From CAVSRC01 sp963762605 (GTDB lineage: Bacteria > Pseudomonadota > Alphaproteobacteria > Rhizobiales > Kaistiaceae), in NCBI GenBank assembly GCA_963762605.1, contig CAVXLJ010000011.1, positions 302,180 to 366,179 of the forward strand: a stretch of 64,000 nucleotides of DNA, given 5' to 3'. Positions 11,387-20,695 of this stretch are shown here, piece by piece (positions within the stretch are counted from its first letter, which is position 1; each line of letters starts with the position of its first letter). Under the pieces are notes generated by a model. It was not told the origin of the DNA. It saw nothing but the letters and a program-made list of their open reading frames with translations, and ran no database searches. The translations under genes and the position numbers were made by a program.

Positions 11387-12577
11387 CTACGCCTGCGGCA
11401 CCTGGCGATCCCTGAGCGTCTCCAGCACCGCTTGCGCCGCCCGCGTGCTGGGCGCCGGGCCGTCGGGATCCATCAGGCCCTCCAGGCGCCGGAAGGCGGC
11501 AAGCTGTGCCGCGCGCTCCGGGCTGTCGCTGAGCAATGGCGCAAGAGCTGCGGCAAGCCGCACCGGATCGCTGTCGGCGTCGATGAATTCGGGGATCGCC
11601 AGCTCGTCCAGGATGAGGTTGGGCAGCACGATCGACTTCGCCTTGAGCAGCCCCTTGAACGGCCGTACCACCGGATCGGTGCGATAGGCGACAACGGTCG
11701 GCACGCCGGCAAGCGCCAGCTCCAGCGACACCGTGCCGGAAGCGGCGAGCGCCGCATGGGCCCGCCGCAAGGCTTTGAGCTTCTCCGCCTCGCCCTCGAC
11801 GATTGTCGGCTTGATCGGCCAGTCGGCGACCCGCGCGCGGATCTCGTCGACCAGCCGCGGCACCGCCGGCAGCACCACCTCGAGCGGCCCACATTGCTGC
11901 ACGACGCGGTTCACCGTCTCGCCGAAGGGCGCCGTCAGTCGGGAGACCTCGCTGCGCCGGCTGCCGGGGAGCACCAGCAGCACCGGCGGGCCGTCGGCGA
12001 GCGGCGCCCGCTCGCCCGGCACGGGCGTGAGGGCGCCCAGCTGCGTGATCAGCGGGTGACCGACATAGGTGCAGGGCGGCCCGCCGAGCCGGCGGTGGAT
12101 CTCCGGCTCGAACGGCAAGATGGCGAGCACCCGGTCGACGAAGCGTGCCATCCGGCGCGCCCGGAACTGCCAGTAGGCCCAGACCTGCGGCGATACGTAA
12201 TCGACGATCACGATCCGCGGATTCTGCCGCCGCACGCGCTTGGCGACGCGCAGGCTGAAGGCCGGGCAGTCGATGGCGATCAGCACATCGGGCTCGGCGG
12301 CGAGCACCGCCGCTGCCGTCTCGCCGATCCGGCGCAAGAGGCTCGGCAGGCGCGCGATCACCGTGGTCACGCCGTGCAGGGCAATCTCCTCCATCGGGAA
12401 AAGCGAGGTGAGCCCAAGCTCGGCCATCCGCCGGCCGCCGACGCCCGTGAAACGCGTCTGTCCGCCGGTTGCCGCGCCGAGCGCCTGCATCAGCCCGGCG
12501 CCGAGCGCGTCGCCCGATTCCTCGCCGGCAATGAGGAAGGCCTTGAGCGGCGCATGTGCCACTGGAACGGCGCTCAT
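11387..12577 (-). CDS. lpxB: Lipid-A-disaccharide synthase
   Basis: GT19 glycosyltransferase joining UDP-2,3-diacylglucosamine and lipid X to make the lipid A disaccharide, at the inner membrane. It has 396 residues. Family motifs: FLIAGEESGDALGAGLM at the N-terminus, the DCPAFSLRVAKR segment, VDYVSPQVWAYWQFRARRM, FEPEIHRRLGGPPCTYVGHP, VLPGSRRSEVSRL, and AASGTVSLELALAGVP near the nucleotide site. The ATG at 12577 overlaps the lpxI stop by 4 bp (ATGA), implying translational coupling. It is the last gene of the fabZ-lpxA-lpxI-lpxB run. Confidence 0.95.
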   Translation of the reverse strand: MSAVPVAHAPLKAFLIAGEESGDALGAGLMQALGAATGGQTRFTGVGGRRMAELGLTSLFPMEEIALHGVTTVIARLPSLLRRIGETAAAVLAAEPDVLIAIDCPAFSLRVAKRVRRQNPRIVIVDYVSPQVWAYWQFRARRMARFVDRVLAILPFEPEIHRRLGGPPCTYVGHPLITQLGALTPVPGERAPLADGPPVLLVLPGSRRSEVSRLTAPFGETVNRVVQQCGPLEVVLPAVPRLVDEIRARVADWPIKPTIVEGEAEKLKALRRAHAALAASGTVSLELALAGVPTVVAYRTDPVVRPFKGLLKAKSIVLPNLILDELAIPEFIDADSDPVRLAAALAPLLSDSPERAAQLAAFRRLEGLMDPDGPAPSTRAAQAVLETLRDRQVPQA

Positions 12578-13452
12578 GCGGGCGGCCGCAGGTCGCTGGA
12601 AGCCGCCAGAATGAACGTGCCGCTCTCCTCTGCCGCCTTCAGCGTTTCGGCGCGTTCCGCGATCATCACACGCCCCGCCTCGATGACGATGCCGGCAAGC
12701 TGTGCCTTCGCCGCGCCCGTCACCGTGCGCGGCCCGATGGTCGGCATGTCGACGCGCAGGTCCTGCCGCGGCTTGGAACACTTGGCGAGCACCCCCAGAC
12801 GGCCCGTCCACTTCACGCGGCCGCGCGCATGCAGGTCACCGACCCGCTCTAGCATGGCGTCGGTGCCCTCGGCCGCTTCCACCGCGACCACGAGCCCGTT
12901 GACCACGACCGCGCCCTGGCCGATGTCGTGCTCGCCGATCACACGCGCCGCGTTCATGGCAATGCGGGCATCGTCGAGCATCGCCTGGCTGGCGCGCGGG
13001 CCGGCAAACTGCCCCGCCCCGGCGACAAGCTCGGGCGCGACCTCGTGGGCACCGATGACGCGGAAGCCGCGTTCCTCCAGATAGGCGATGAGATTACTGA
13101 GCACCGTGTCGTCGCCGCCGACCATCCCCTTGAGGATGCGCGGCAGCAGGCGCAGCGTGCGCAGGTCGAGCCCCAGATTGCGGAAGTCGGGCCGCTTGCT
13201 CACCGAGCCGATGAGCACGATCTCCCGTGCGCCGTGCGCCGAGACGTACTCCTCGATGCGGCCAAGCTGGCCCCATTTGATCGCTTGATAGTGGAAGGAC
13301 TGCAATCGGTCCTCGACCTCGCCCTCCAGGCCGATCACCAGCACGTTGCGTCCGGCGGCCGTGGCGGCCGTGGCCACATGGAACGGAACGCTGCCGCCGG
13401 CCGCCAGGATGGCCAGCGGCTCGCCGGCGCCCTCAGGTGTCGAGGTCGTCAT
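12574..13452 (-). CDS. lpxI: UDP-2,3-diacylglucosamine pyrophosphatase LpxI
   Basis: Hydrolyses UDP-2,3-diacylglucosamine to lipid X plus UMP; the alphaproteobacterial replacement for LpxH (DUF1009 fold). It has 292 residues. Conserved pieces: LAILAAGGSVPFHVA, FHYQAIKWGQLGRIEEY, IVLIGSVSKRPDF, GGDDTVLSNLIAYLEERGF, EGTDAMLERVG, KCSKPRQDLRVDMPTIGP and LAGIVIEAGRVMIA. It overlaps lpxA by 20 bp and lpxB by 4 bp, so the three form one tightly coupled operon. The ATG at 13452 precedes the conserved domain by 12 residues. Confidence 0.93.
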   Translation of the reverse strand: MTTSTPEGAGEPLAILAAGGSVPFHVATAATAAGRNVLVIGLEGEVEDRLQSFHYQAIKWGQLGRIEEYVSAHGAREIVLIGSVSKRPDFRNLGLDLRTLRLLPRILKGMVGGDDTVLSNLIAYLEERGFRVIGAHEVAPELVAGAGQFAGPRASQAMLDDARIAMNAARVIGEHDIGQGAVVVNGLVVAVEAAEGTDAMLERVGDLHARGRVKWTGRLGVLAKCSKPRQDLRVDMPTIGPRTVTGAAKAQLAGIVIEAGRVMIAERAETLKAAEESGTFILAASSDLRPPA

Positions 13453-14266
13453 CGCTGGCCCAGCCGGCACGGCGCGGCAGCGCCAGCGGCCGGTCGCCGG
13501 CGGCATGAAGGAACGCGATCAGCGGCCCGACTGCCGCGACGTCGCCAAAGTCCCGCTCCACCGCTGCAATGCGCTCCGCCCGCGGGTGGTGGTTGCTGAA
13601 GAACAGGCGAAACGCCGAGCGCAGCGCCAGGATGTCGGCATGGGTGAAACCGCGGCGCTTCAGGCCGCGCACGTTGATGCCGGATATCACCGGACGCTGA
13701 CCGTTGGCCATGGCATAGGGCAGCACGTCGCGGTCCACGCCCGTCAGCCCGCCAATGAAGCAATGAGGGCCGATCCGGATGCGCTGCTGCACTGCCGCCC
13801 CGCCACCGAGGATGGCATAGTCGCCGACCTCGGCATGGCCGCCAAGCAACGCGTTGTTGGTCAGGATGACGTGATCACCGACGAGGCAGTCGTGGGCGAT
13901 GTGCGAGCCGACCATCATGAAGCAATGATCGCCGATCGTGGTTACGCCGCGACCATGGGCTGTGCCGCGATGGATGGTGGCATTCTCGCGGATGTTGCAG
14001 TCGGCGCCGATCTCGATCGCGGTGTCCTCGCCGCGATAGCTGAGGTCCTGCGGATCGCCGCCAATGCAGACCTGCGGTGCAATGCGCGTGCGCGGCCCGA
14101 TGGTGGTGCGGGCGCGGACGATGACGCGCGCGTCGATGGTGACGCCGTCGGCGAGCGACACATCGCCGCCGATCACGCAATAGGGCCCGATGGTGACATC
14201 GGCGCCGATTTTGGCACCGCTTTCAATGACGGCAGTGGGATGGATGTTCGTCATGAGGATGCTCAT
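13433..14266 (-). CDS. lpxA: UDP-N-acetylglucosamine O-acyltransferase
   Basis: First step of lipid A synthesis: moves a 3-hydroxyacyl chain from ACP to the 3-OH of UDP-GlcNAc. It has 277 residues with a left-handed beta-helix built of hexapeptide repeats (AVIESGAKIGADVTIGPYCV onward) to about residue 190, then a helical C-terminus. The catalytic His lies in SHIAHDCLVGDHVILTN. GDPQDLSYRGEDTAIEIG and NVRGLKRRGFTHADI are LpxA-specific. The ATG at 14266 overlaps the fabZ stop (14263-14266), so the two are coupled. Confidence 0.96.
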   Translation of the reverse strand: MSILMTNIHPTAVIESGAKIGADVTIGPYCVIGGDVSLADGVTIDARVIVRARTTIGPRTRIAPQVCIGGDPQDLSYRGEDTAIEIGADCNIRENATIHRGTAHGRGVTTIGDHCFMMVGSHIAHDCLVGDHVILTNNALLGGHAEVGDYAILGGGAAVQQRIRIGPHCFIGGLTGVDRDVLPYAMANGQRPVISGINVRGLKRRGFTHADILALRSAFRLFFSNHHPRAERIAAVERDFGDVAAVGPLIAFLHAAGDRPLALPRRAGWASDDDLDT

Positions 14267-14721
14267 GCCTCGCCCATCATGGCACTCACCACGGCCTCGG
14301 CGACCAGCGTGCCGCCGACCTTTGCTTCGCCGGCAAAACGCCAGATATTGCGTCGTTGTTTCAGCTTCTTGACGTGGTATTCGAGCACGTCGCCTGGCAC
14401 CACCGGCTTGCGGAACTTGGCCTCGTCGATGGTCATGAAAAAGACCATCTGCGGCGTCGTCCGATTCATCGACGCCACGCAGATGGCGCCGGCCGTCTGC
14501 GCGATGCCCTCGACGATCAACACGCCGGGCATCACCGGGCGGCCAGGAAAATGGCCGGCGAAGTGCGGCTCGTTGTAGGTGACGTTCTTGATGCCGACGG
14601 CCGTGTTGTCGCCGTCGATGTCGACGATCCGGTCGACCATCAGGAACGGGTAGCGGTGCGGCAAAAGCTCGAGCAGGCGATCGAGGTCAAACGATTCCAG
14701 CACGGTCGGCACGTCATCCAT
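14263..14721 (-). CDS. fabZ: 3-hydroxyacyl-ACP dehydratase FabZ
   Basis: Dehydrates 3-hydroxyacyl-ACP in fatty acid elongation; a hot-dog fold enzyme. It has 152 residues from the ATG at 14721 (MDDVPTVLESFDLDRLLELL). Active-site segments PHRYPFLMVDRI, HFAGHFPGRPVMPGVLIVE (catalytic His and Glu) and FRKPVVPGDVLEYHV are intact. It feeds 3-hydroxyacyl-ACP to LpxA and to chain extension and starts the lpxA-lpxI-lpxB run. The upstream neighbour is bamA; lpxD, normally between them, is missing. Confidence 0.96.
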   Translation of the reverse strand: MDDVPTVLESFDLDRLLELLPHRYPFLMVDRIVDIDGDNTAVGIKNVTYNEPHFAGHFPGRPVMPGVLIVEGIAQTAGAICVASMNRTTPQMVFFMTIDEAKFRKPVVPGDVLEYHVKKLKQRRNIWRFAGEAKVGGTLVAEAVVSAMMGEA

Positions 14722-14916
14722 AGTGTCCGTCTCCCGCAGGGCCGATGCATTCGAGAGCGCCCGGCGACGACGTTTTGGCCCATCCTCCATGAATTGTCGA
14801 TGGCTTGGCCGTCAATACCGGCCGGGCACCCGACGGCACCAGGATGTCGGCTCTTTCGGCGCCCGCCCAGCACGAAAGGCGCGCGGGCAAGCCGCCCGCG
14901 CCCCTGTGCCAGCCGA
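14722..14916. other. bamA-fabZ spacer where lpxD would be expected
   Basis: 195 bp without a credible gene. In most relatives lpxD (about 1 kb) lies here. I translated the minus-strand frames and saw no recognisable LpxD segment, so if a deletion occurred it left no obvious remnant. Confidence 0.5.
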
Positions 14917-17289
14917 CTAGAAAGCGGCGCTGGTGCCGATGCGGAAGAACTGCGTGGTGTCGTAGCTCTTCTTGGTGAGCGCCTGAGCGAAATCGGCGCG
15001 GATCGGGCCGAAGGGCGAGGCCCAGATGATCGAGGCGCCGACCGAGGAGCGAATCCCCATGTCGTCGTAGACCTTCCCGCCCGAGCACGCCGCGCTCGTG
15101 CCGCAGCTCGACGGCACGTCCGTGCCCCACAACAGGCCGGCATCGGCAAAGATCGCCGCGCGCAGACCAAAATCCGGTGGCACGGCCGGGAACGGGAACT
15201 GCACCTCGGCCGTGCCGGCGATGTAGTTCTTGCCGCCAAGCGCGATGTTGGTGCTGCCATTTACGTAGCGCGGGCCGTAGCCAATCGGCGCGAAGCCGCG
15301 GATCGTCTCGCCGCCCTGGAAGAAATCGTCGTTGGTCGAGACCGGCTGGCCGAGTCCGGTGATATTGCCGCCGGTCACCTTCAAAAGGCCGACCATGTCG
15401 CTGCCCTCGAGCAGCGGCTTGTAGAGCCGTGCGTCAACGGTCGAGCGGACGAAGCGCGCGTCGCCACCAAGACCGGCCAGGTCCTGCGCGAAGCGGAAAT
15501 AGAAGCCTTCGTGCGGATCAAGCCTGCTGTCGATGGTCGAATAGGTCACGCCCCAGCTGGCGGCCGATGTCAGCCGCGAGCCCGCCGGGAAGAAGCACGC
15601 CGTTGCATCGCTGCTGCAGAGACCAGTGCCGGTATAACCGTTCGACTCGGTGTAGTTCAGCTTGTAACCGGCGTCGACCGTCAACTCGTCGGTGATCGGC
15701 AGGCCGATGCTGACGCCCCCACCGGTGGCGGTGGTCTTGAACGGCCGCGCCGAACTCGCATTCGAATATGTCCGGTAGCCGTTCAGCGTGAACGACATGT
15801 GGTTGCCGAGGAAATACGGGTCAGTGAACGATCCGTTGATCGACTGCTGATCCATGCCACCGCCGACAGCCAGATGCACCTGCTGGCCACGACCAAGGAA
15901 GTTTGTCTCATCCATCGAGACTTCGGCGACCAGCCCTGTCGATGAACCGGTCGTCTGCACGCCGCCGGCAACGCCGAACGACCCGGTCGACTTGTCCTCG
16001 ACGTCGACCACGACGATGACCTTGTCGGGCGCCGAGCCCGGCTCAGTGGTGATCGAAACGGTCTTGAAATAGCCAAGATCGCGCAGCTTCCGCTCGGCCT
16101 TGTTGATCAGCACCCGGTTGTAGGGGTCGCCTTCCGACACATCGAACTCGCGCCGGATCACATAGTCGCGGGTCTTGGTGTTGCCGCGAATGTCAATGCG
16201 CTCGATGTAGGTGCGCTGTCCCTCGTCGATGACGTAGGTCAGGTTGATGGTGTTGTTGTCGTAGTCGCGGTCGCCGCGCGGGCGCACGTCGGCGAAGACA
16301 AAGCCCAGGCGCGATAGTTCTACGGTCAGATTCTCAGTCGTTTTCTCGACCTTGGTCGAGTCGAATATGCTGCCGCTCTTGGTGCTGATGAACTTCGTCA
16401 GCGACCGCGTATCGACCCCCGAGATCGACGAATCGATGGTGACGTTCCCGAACTTGTATTTGGGTCCCTCGTCGAGGGTGAAGGTGACCACGTAGGCGCC
16501 CTTGGCGGCGTCGAAGGTACCTTCCTGCGACAGCACCTGGAAGTCGGCATAGCCATGCTTCAGGTAGAAGGCGCGCAGCAAGTCGGCATCAGCGTTCAGC
16601 TTCGCGTCGCTGTAAATGTCGTTGTTCGTCAGCCAGCTCAACCAGTTGGACTTCTTGGTCGAGATGATGCCCGCCAGGCGCTGCGACGAGAAGGCGCGGT
16701 TGCCCACGAAATGAATCGCGGCCACGCCGGTGCGCGCGCCCTCGCTGATGGCGAAAACGATGTTGACGCGATTGTCGGGAAGCTTGGTGATCCGACCTTC
16801 CACCTCGGCGGTGCTGCGACCCCTGGTCCGGTAGTATTCCTTGATGTGGAAGACATCCGCCTTGAGCTTGGCATCGGTCAACACGCCGCGCGGCTTGAGC
16901 TCGACGATCGTGCTCAGAATGTCCGATGTGATCTTCTTGTTGCCCTCGAAGACCACCGAATTGATGATCGGGTTCTCGACCACCCTGACGACCAGCGCGC
17001 CGCCGCTCTGGGTGATACCGACGTCGGAGAACAGGCCGGTCGCATAAAGCGCCTTGACCGATGAATCGATGTCGGCGGCATTGTAGCTCTTGCCGACTTT
17101 GATGGTCAGGTAGGCCTTGATCGTCGCGGCTTCGACGCGCTGATTGCCCTTGACCAGAATGCTGTGGGCAACCGCGGCGTGGGCGATTCCGGCAGTGGCG
17201 ATGGCCACTGCGCCACCGACCGCCGGCAACGCCAATGCCAGCATCAAACCCAGCGCCAGTCTACGGGCGAAAAACATGAATGAATTCAT
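14917..17289 (-). CDS. bamA: Outer membrane protein assembly factor BamA
   Basis: Core of the BAM complex that folds beta-barrel proteins into the outer membrane. It has 790 residues: a signal peptide (FFARRLALGLMLALALPAVG, AHA cleavage region), five POTRA repeats to about residue 440 (for example SILVKGNQRVEAATIKAYL and IERIDIRGNTKTRDYVIRRE), and a 16-strand barrel with the lid motif seen as ETIRGF. It ends in FFRIGTSAAF, a C-terminal aromatic as expected of a barrel. The ATG at 17289 was chosen because the signal peptide follows directly; longer frames run antisense to rseP. It follows rseP as in most proteobacteria. Confidence 0.96.
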   Translation of the reverse strand: MNSFMFFARRLALGLMLALALPAVGGAVAIATAGIAHAAVAHSILVKGNQRVEAATIKAYLTIKVGKSYNAADIDSSVKALYATGLFSDVGITQSGGALVVRVVENPIINSVVFEGNKKITSDILSTIVELKPRGVLTDAKLKADVFHIKEYYRTRGRSTAEVEGRITKLPDNRVNIVFAISEGARTGVAAIHFVGNRAFSSQRLAGIISTKKSNWLSWLTNNDIYSDAKLNADADLLRAFYLKHGYADFQVLSQEGTFDAAKGAYVVTFTLDEGPKYKFGNVTIDSSISGVDTRSLTKFISTKSGSIFDSTKVEKTTENLTVELSRLGFVFADVRPRGDRDYDNNTINLTYVIDEGQRTYIERIDIRGNTKTRDYVIRREFDVSEGDPYNRVLINKAERKLRDLGYFKTVSITTEPGSAPDKVIVVVDVEDKSTGSFGVAGGVQTTGSSTGLVAEVSMDETNFLGRGQQVHLAVGGGMDQQSINGSFTDPYFLGNHMSFTLNGYRTYSNASSARPFKTTATGGGVSIGLPITDELTVDAGYKLNYTESNGYTGTGLCSSDATACFFPAGSRLTSAASWGVTYSTIDSRLDPHEGFYFRFAQDLAGLGGDARFVRSTVDARLYKPLLEGSDMVGLLKVTGGNITGLGQPVSTNDDFFQGGETIRGFAPIGYGPRYVNGSTNIALGGKNYIAGTAEVQFPFPAVPPDFGLRAAIFADAGLLWGTDVPSSCGTSAACSGGKVYDDMGIRSSVGASIIWASPFGPIRADFAQALTKKSYDTTQFFRIGTSAAF

Positions 17290-17471
17290 TTGGTTCGAAT
17301 GCCTTGCTCGTCTGTCTGTCCAGCCCGTATCGCCCAGCGAACAGACGCGCCCCCGTGATGACCTAGCAGCGGCAGAATTGCAGGCTTTTGGCCTCCCCGC
17401 AAGGTACGTCCCCGTCCGTTTTTGCGAATCTGTTTCCGCGTTGCCCGCCCGCCACGCATGGAAGCCTGATT

Positions 17472-18623
17472 TCACAAGGAACTCAAATGAATAATATCGT
17501 TCCAGGTTGCGAAAATCATTAACATCAACACGGCCGCGAATCCAACCCGAAAGCCAATTTCCTGGACCCTCTCGCTGAGCGGCCTTCCGCGGATCGCCTC
17601 GACCGCGAAGAACAGCAGATGGCCCCCATCCAGCATGGGAATCGGGAAGAGGTTGATCAGGCCGATGCTGATCGACAGAATCGCCGCCAAATTGAAGAGG
17701 GCGGCTATGCCCAGCTTGGCGACGTCGGCCGAGACCGTGGCCACCTGAATCGGCCCGCCGATCTGGTCGGCCGGCTCGCGCCCGACGACAACTGACAGCA
17801 GGTAGGACAGCGTGTGTCCGGTGATCGACGCGGTCTCCTGCGTGGCCACCCACGCTGCCTGCGGCACCGAATAGTGCTCCCTGACCACCCCGACGCCATT
17901 GGCACTGCGGCTGACGCCGAGCATGGCCATGCGCTGGGTGCGGCCGAAAACCGTCGTTTCGGTCAGCTTCGGGCGGACCGACAGGGTCACGTTCTGGCCG
18001 TCGCGGTTGACCACGACGGTGAGCAGCGTGTCGCCACTGAGGCTGACGATCCGCTGCAGGTCGGAGAAGCTCGATATCTTCGCCCCGTCGATCGATTTGA
18101 CCACGTCGCCGGGCTTGAAGCCGGCCTCCGCCGCCGGCGAGTTGGGAAGCACCGAGTCGACCCGCGGCGTCATCACCTCGCGACCGTAAATGCTGAAAAT
18201 CACAGTGAAAATGATGATCGCCAGAACGAAGTTGGCGAGCGGCCCGGCGGCCACGATGGCGGCGCGGGCAGCGACGCCCTTGCCGGCGAAAGAGCGCTCC
18301 CGGTCGGCCGGATCCATCGCTTCCAGCGCTTCGCGGTCCGGCACGCTGGCTTCGTTGTCGTCGCCGAAGAAACGGACATAGCCGCCGAGCGGGACCGCCG
18401 AGATCTTCCAGCGCGTGCCCTTGCGGTCGTCGAAGCCGAACAGCTCGGGCCCAAAGCCGATGGAGAACGTCTTGACGGCGACGCCGGTCCAGCGCGCCAC
18501 CAGGAAATGGCCGAGTTCATGGAAGAACACGACGAGGGTGAGGACGAACAGGAACGGCACGATGTAGCCGAGGGCACTCGATCCGAGATTGCCGACCCAA
18601 TCAACCAGTCCCATGCCAGCCAT
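17472..18623 (-). CDS. rseP: Site-2 zinc metalloprotease RseP
   Basis: Intramembrane protease cutting anti-sigma factors and leftover signal peptides. It has 383 residues. The zinc site HELGH is at 35-39 in the first membrane helix, the second site LDGGH at about 331-335 in NLFPIPMLDGGHLLFF. A PDZ domain lies between (SVLPNSPAAEAGFKPGDVVK to about 235). Four transmembrane segments are visible. It is 12 bp downstream of dxr and upstream of bamA, a conserved envelope cluster. Confidence 0.95.
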   Translation of the reverse strand: MAGMGLVDWVGNLGSSALGYIVPFLFVLTLVVFFHELGHFLVARWTGVAVKTFSIGFGPELFGFDDRKGTRWKISAVPLGGYVRFFGDDNEASVPDREALEAMDPADRERSFAGKGVAARAAIVAAGPLANFVLAIIIFTVIFSIYGREVMTPRVDSVLPNSPAAEAGFKPGDVVKSIDGAKISSFSDLQRIVSLSGDTLLTVVVNRDGQNVTLSVRPKLTETTVFGRTQRMAMLGVSRSANGVGVVREHYSVPQAAWVATQETASITGHTLSYLLSVVVGREPADQIGGPIQVATVSADVAKLGIAALFNLAAILSISIGLINLFPIPMLDGGHLLFFAVEAIRGRPLSERVQEIGFRVGFAAVLMLMIFATWNDIIHLSSL

Positions 18624-18635
18624 TCCTTTCGCTGT

Positions 18636-19859
18636 TCAGCGCGTCTGGCGCGTGCGCACCAGTTCGCCTGCGACATCACGTCCCCGGCGGTCGAGCGCGA
18701 TCGCCGCCTCGACCGTATCCGGTGCCGCCGGCGCCGCGTCCGCCGAGACACGATCGATCGTTTGTTCGACCAATTGGGCGATTTCAAGAAAGCCGATCCG
18801 GCCGGCCAGAAATGCCGCCACCGCCACTTCGTTGGCGGCATTGAGAATGTTGGTCGCCCATTGCCCGGCGGCAAGGGCCGTGCGGGCCAGTTTCAGTGCC
18901 GGGAAGCGGCCGGAGTCCGGCCGCTCGAAGGTCAGGCTGCCAAGTTCGGCAAGGTCGACCCGCTTGCCGTTGAGCGGCCCGGTCCCGGGCCACGACAGGC
19001 AATGGGCAATCGGCATGCGCATGTCGGGGGCGCCCATCCCGGCGATCATGGTCCCGTCGTGGAAGGTTACCAGCCCGTGCACCACCGACTGCCGGTGCAC
19101 CAGGACATCGAGCTTGTCCGCCGGCGCGCCGAACAGATGATGGGCTTCGATCACCTCCAGCCCCTTGTTCATCATCGTCGCCGAATCGATGGTGATCTTG
19201 CGACCCATCGACCAGTTGGGGTGCTTCAGCGCCTCGGCCGGCGTGGCAGCGGCCATGCGCTCGGCGCTCCAGGTGTGGAACGGCCCGCCGGACGCGGTGA
19301 GGATGATCTGCTCGACGTCCGAAATCGGGCGTCCGCCGAGCGCCTGGTAGATGGCGTTGTGTTCGGAATCCATCGGCAGGATGGTGACGCCCTCTTCCGC
19401 CGCTGCGCGCATGAAGACGGTACCGGCGGAGACGAGGCATTCCTTGTTGGCGATGGCGACACGTGAGCCGGCGCGGATGGCGGCATAGGTCGGCGCCAGG
19501 CCGGCAGCGCCGACGATCGCCGCCACGACCAGATCGACCGGCCGCTCGGCTGCTTCGCGCATCGCCGCATCGCCCGCGGCAACGGCGATGCCGGTGCCGG
19601 CGAGCGCCGCTTTGAGGTCGCCGTAAGCGGCCGGGTCGGCGACGACGGCAAGCCGCGCACCGGCCGCCACGGCGACGCGGGCAAGCTTGTCGGCATTGGC
19701 ATTGGCGGTGACTGCTTCGACGACAAAGGAACCCGCGCGTTCGGCGATCACCGACAGCGTGCTGGTGCCGACCGAACCGGTGGCGCCGAGGATGGTCACC
19801 CGGCGCGGCGCGGTGAGCAGCCGCGGTGCGTGGGCGGCCGTGGCGCCGGCCGTCACCAT
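18636..19859 (-). CDS. dxr: 1-deoxy-D-xylulose 5-phosphate reductoisomerase
   Basis: Second step of the MEP isoprenoid pathway: NADPH-dependent rearrangement and reduction of DXP to MEP. It has 407 residues. The nucleotide site is VTILGATGSVGTSTLSVI; substrate and metal residues lie in ILPMDSEHNAIYQAL, ILTASGGPFHTW, HPNWSMGRKITIDSATMMNK and LEVIEAHHLFGAP. The ATG at 19859 overlaps the cdsA end by 7 bp. It lies in the uppS-cdsA-dxr-rseP run, so precursors for undecaprenol are made from the same transcript that carries uppS. Confidence 0.96.
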   Translation of the reverse strand: MVTAGATAAHAPRLLTAPRRVTILGATGSVGTSTLSVIAERAGSFVVEAVTANANADKLARVAVAAGARLAVVADPAAYGDLKAALAGTGIAVAAGDAAMREAAERPVDLVVAAIVGAAGLAPTYAAIRAGSRVAIANKECLVSAGTVFMRAAAEEGVTILPMDSEHNAIYQALGGRPISDVEQIILTASGGPFHTWSAERMAAATPAEALKHPNWSMGRKITIDSATMMNKGLEVIEAHHLFGAPADKLDVLVHRQSVVHGLVTFHDGTMIAGMGAPDMRMPIAHCLSWPGTGPLNGKRVDLAELGSLTFERPDSGRFPALKLARTALAAGQWATNILNAANEVAVAAFLAGRIGFLEIAQLVEQTIDRVSADAAPAAPDTVEAAIALDRRGRDVAGELVRTRQTR

Positions 19860-20695
19860 GTCAGCAGTCCGGCGGCGAGATGCGACGGCCCGCCGTGGGC
19901 GAGGCCGATGATCACCGCGGCAGCGACGGCGAAGACGAGACCATCGACGCGATCCATCAGGCCGCCGTGGCCGGGCACGATGATACCGGAATCCTTGGCG
20001 CCGAAGTGGCGCTTGACGGCCGATTCGAACAGGTCGCCCGCCTGCCCGCTCACCGACAGCAACGCACACACCAGCGCCAGGCCGGGCGCCACCGCGACCC
20101 GCGCCAGCGCGGCGACCACCAGACCGGCGATGACGCCCGCGGCAAGCCCGCCGATGGCGCCGGCCCAGGTCTTCTTCGGCGAGATCGCCGGCCACAGCTT
20201 CGGTCCGCCAATCGCGCGGCCGACGAAGAAGGCGCCGCTGTCGGTTGCCCAGACCACGGCGAAGACGACCACCGCCGCGGCCAGTCCGTGTTCCGGCGCA
20301 TCGCGCAGCAACAGCAGGCCGAGGCCGAGCACGGCGCCATAGGCAATGCCGGCCGGCCGCCACGGCTCGCGCGCCCAGACCCCGGCGCCGATCACGGCGA
20401 GGCCGGTGACGCCGGCCGCCAGCGCGGCGTGGCCGGCGGCAAGCAGAGCGAAGCTCGCCACCAGCAAGGCGGTGAACACCAGCGCCGGCGCCAGCCGATC
20501 GCCGGTCAGCCCGATCCATTCAAGGTGCACCACGATGACCGCCACCGAAACCGCGGCTGCCGCGGCCCATCCACCGAACCAGGCGGCGGCAAGCGTGACC
20601 GCGGCAAGGATCGTGGCCGAAGCAATGCGGACGAGCATCTCGTTACTCGACAGCAGCGCCAGACCACCCCCGCCGCTGAGGCGCGCCACGCTCAC
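19853..20695 (-). CDS. cdsA: Phosphatidate cytidylyltransferase
   Basis: Makes CDP-diacylglycerol from phosphatidate and CTP at the inner membrane. It has 280 residues if started at GTG 20695, which overlaps the uppS stop as GTGA and implies coupling; a second GTG at 20689 and ATG MLVRIASATIL further in are alternatives. Seven or eight hydrophobic helices are visible. The family signature is near the C-terminus: SGQAGDLFESAVKRHFGAKD and IIVPGHGGLMDRVDGL. Confidence 0.93.
   Translation of the reverse strand: MSVARLSGGGGLALLSSNEMLVRIASATILAAVTLAAAWFGGWAAAAAVSVAVIVVHLEWIGLTGDRLAPALVFTALLVASFALLAAGHAALAAGVTGLAVIGAGVWAREPWRPAGIAYGAVLGLGLLLLRDAPEHGLAAAVVVFAVVWATDSGAFFVGRAIGGPKLWPAISPKKTWAGAIGGLAAGVIAGLVVAALARVAVAPGLALVCALLSVSGQAGDLFESAVKRHFGAKDSGIIVPGHGGLMDRVDGLVFAVAAAVIIGLAHGGPSHLAAGLLTW

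Noticed and set aside
14917..17853. 978-residue BamA start
   Set aside because: The extra 188 codons run antisense or out of frame through rseP; the signal peptide starts at 17289.
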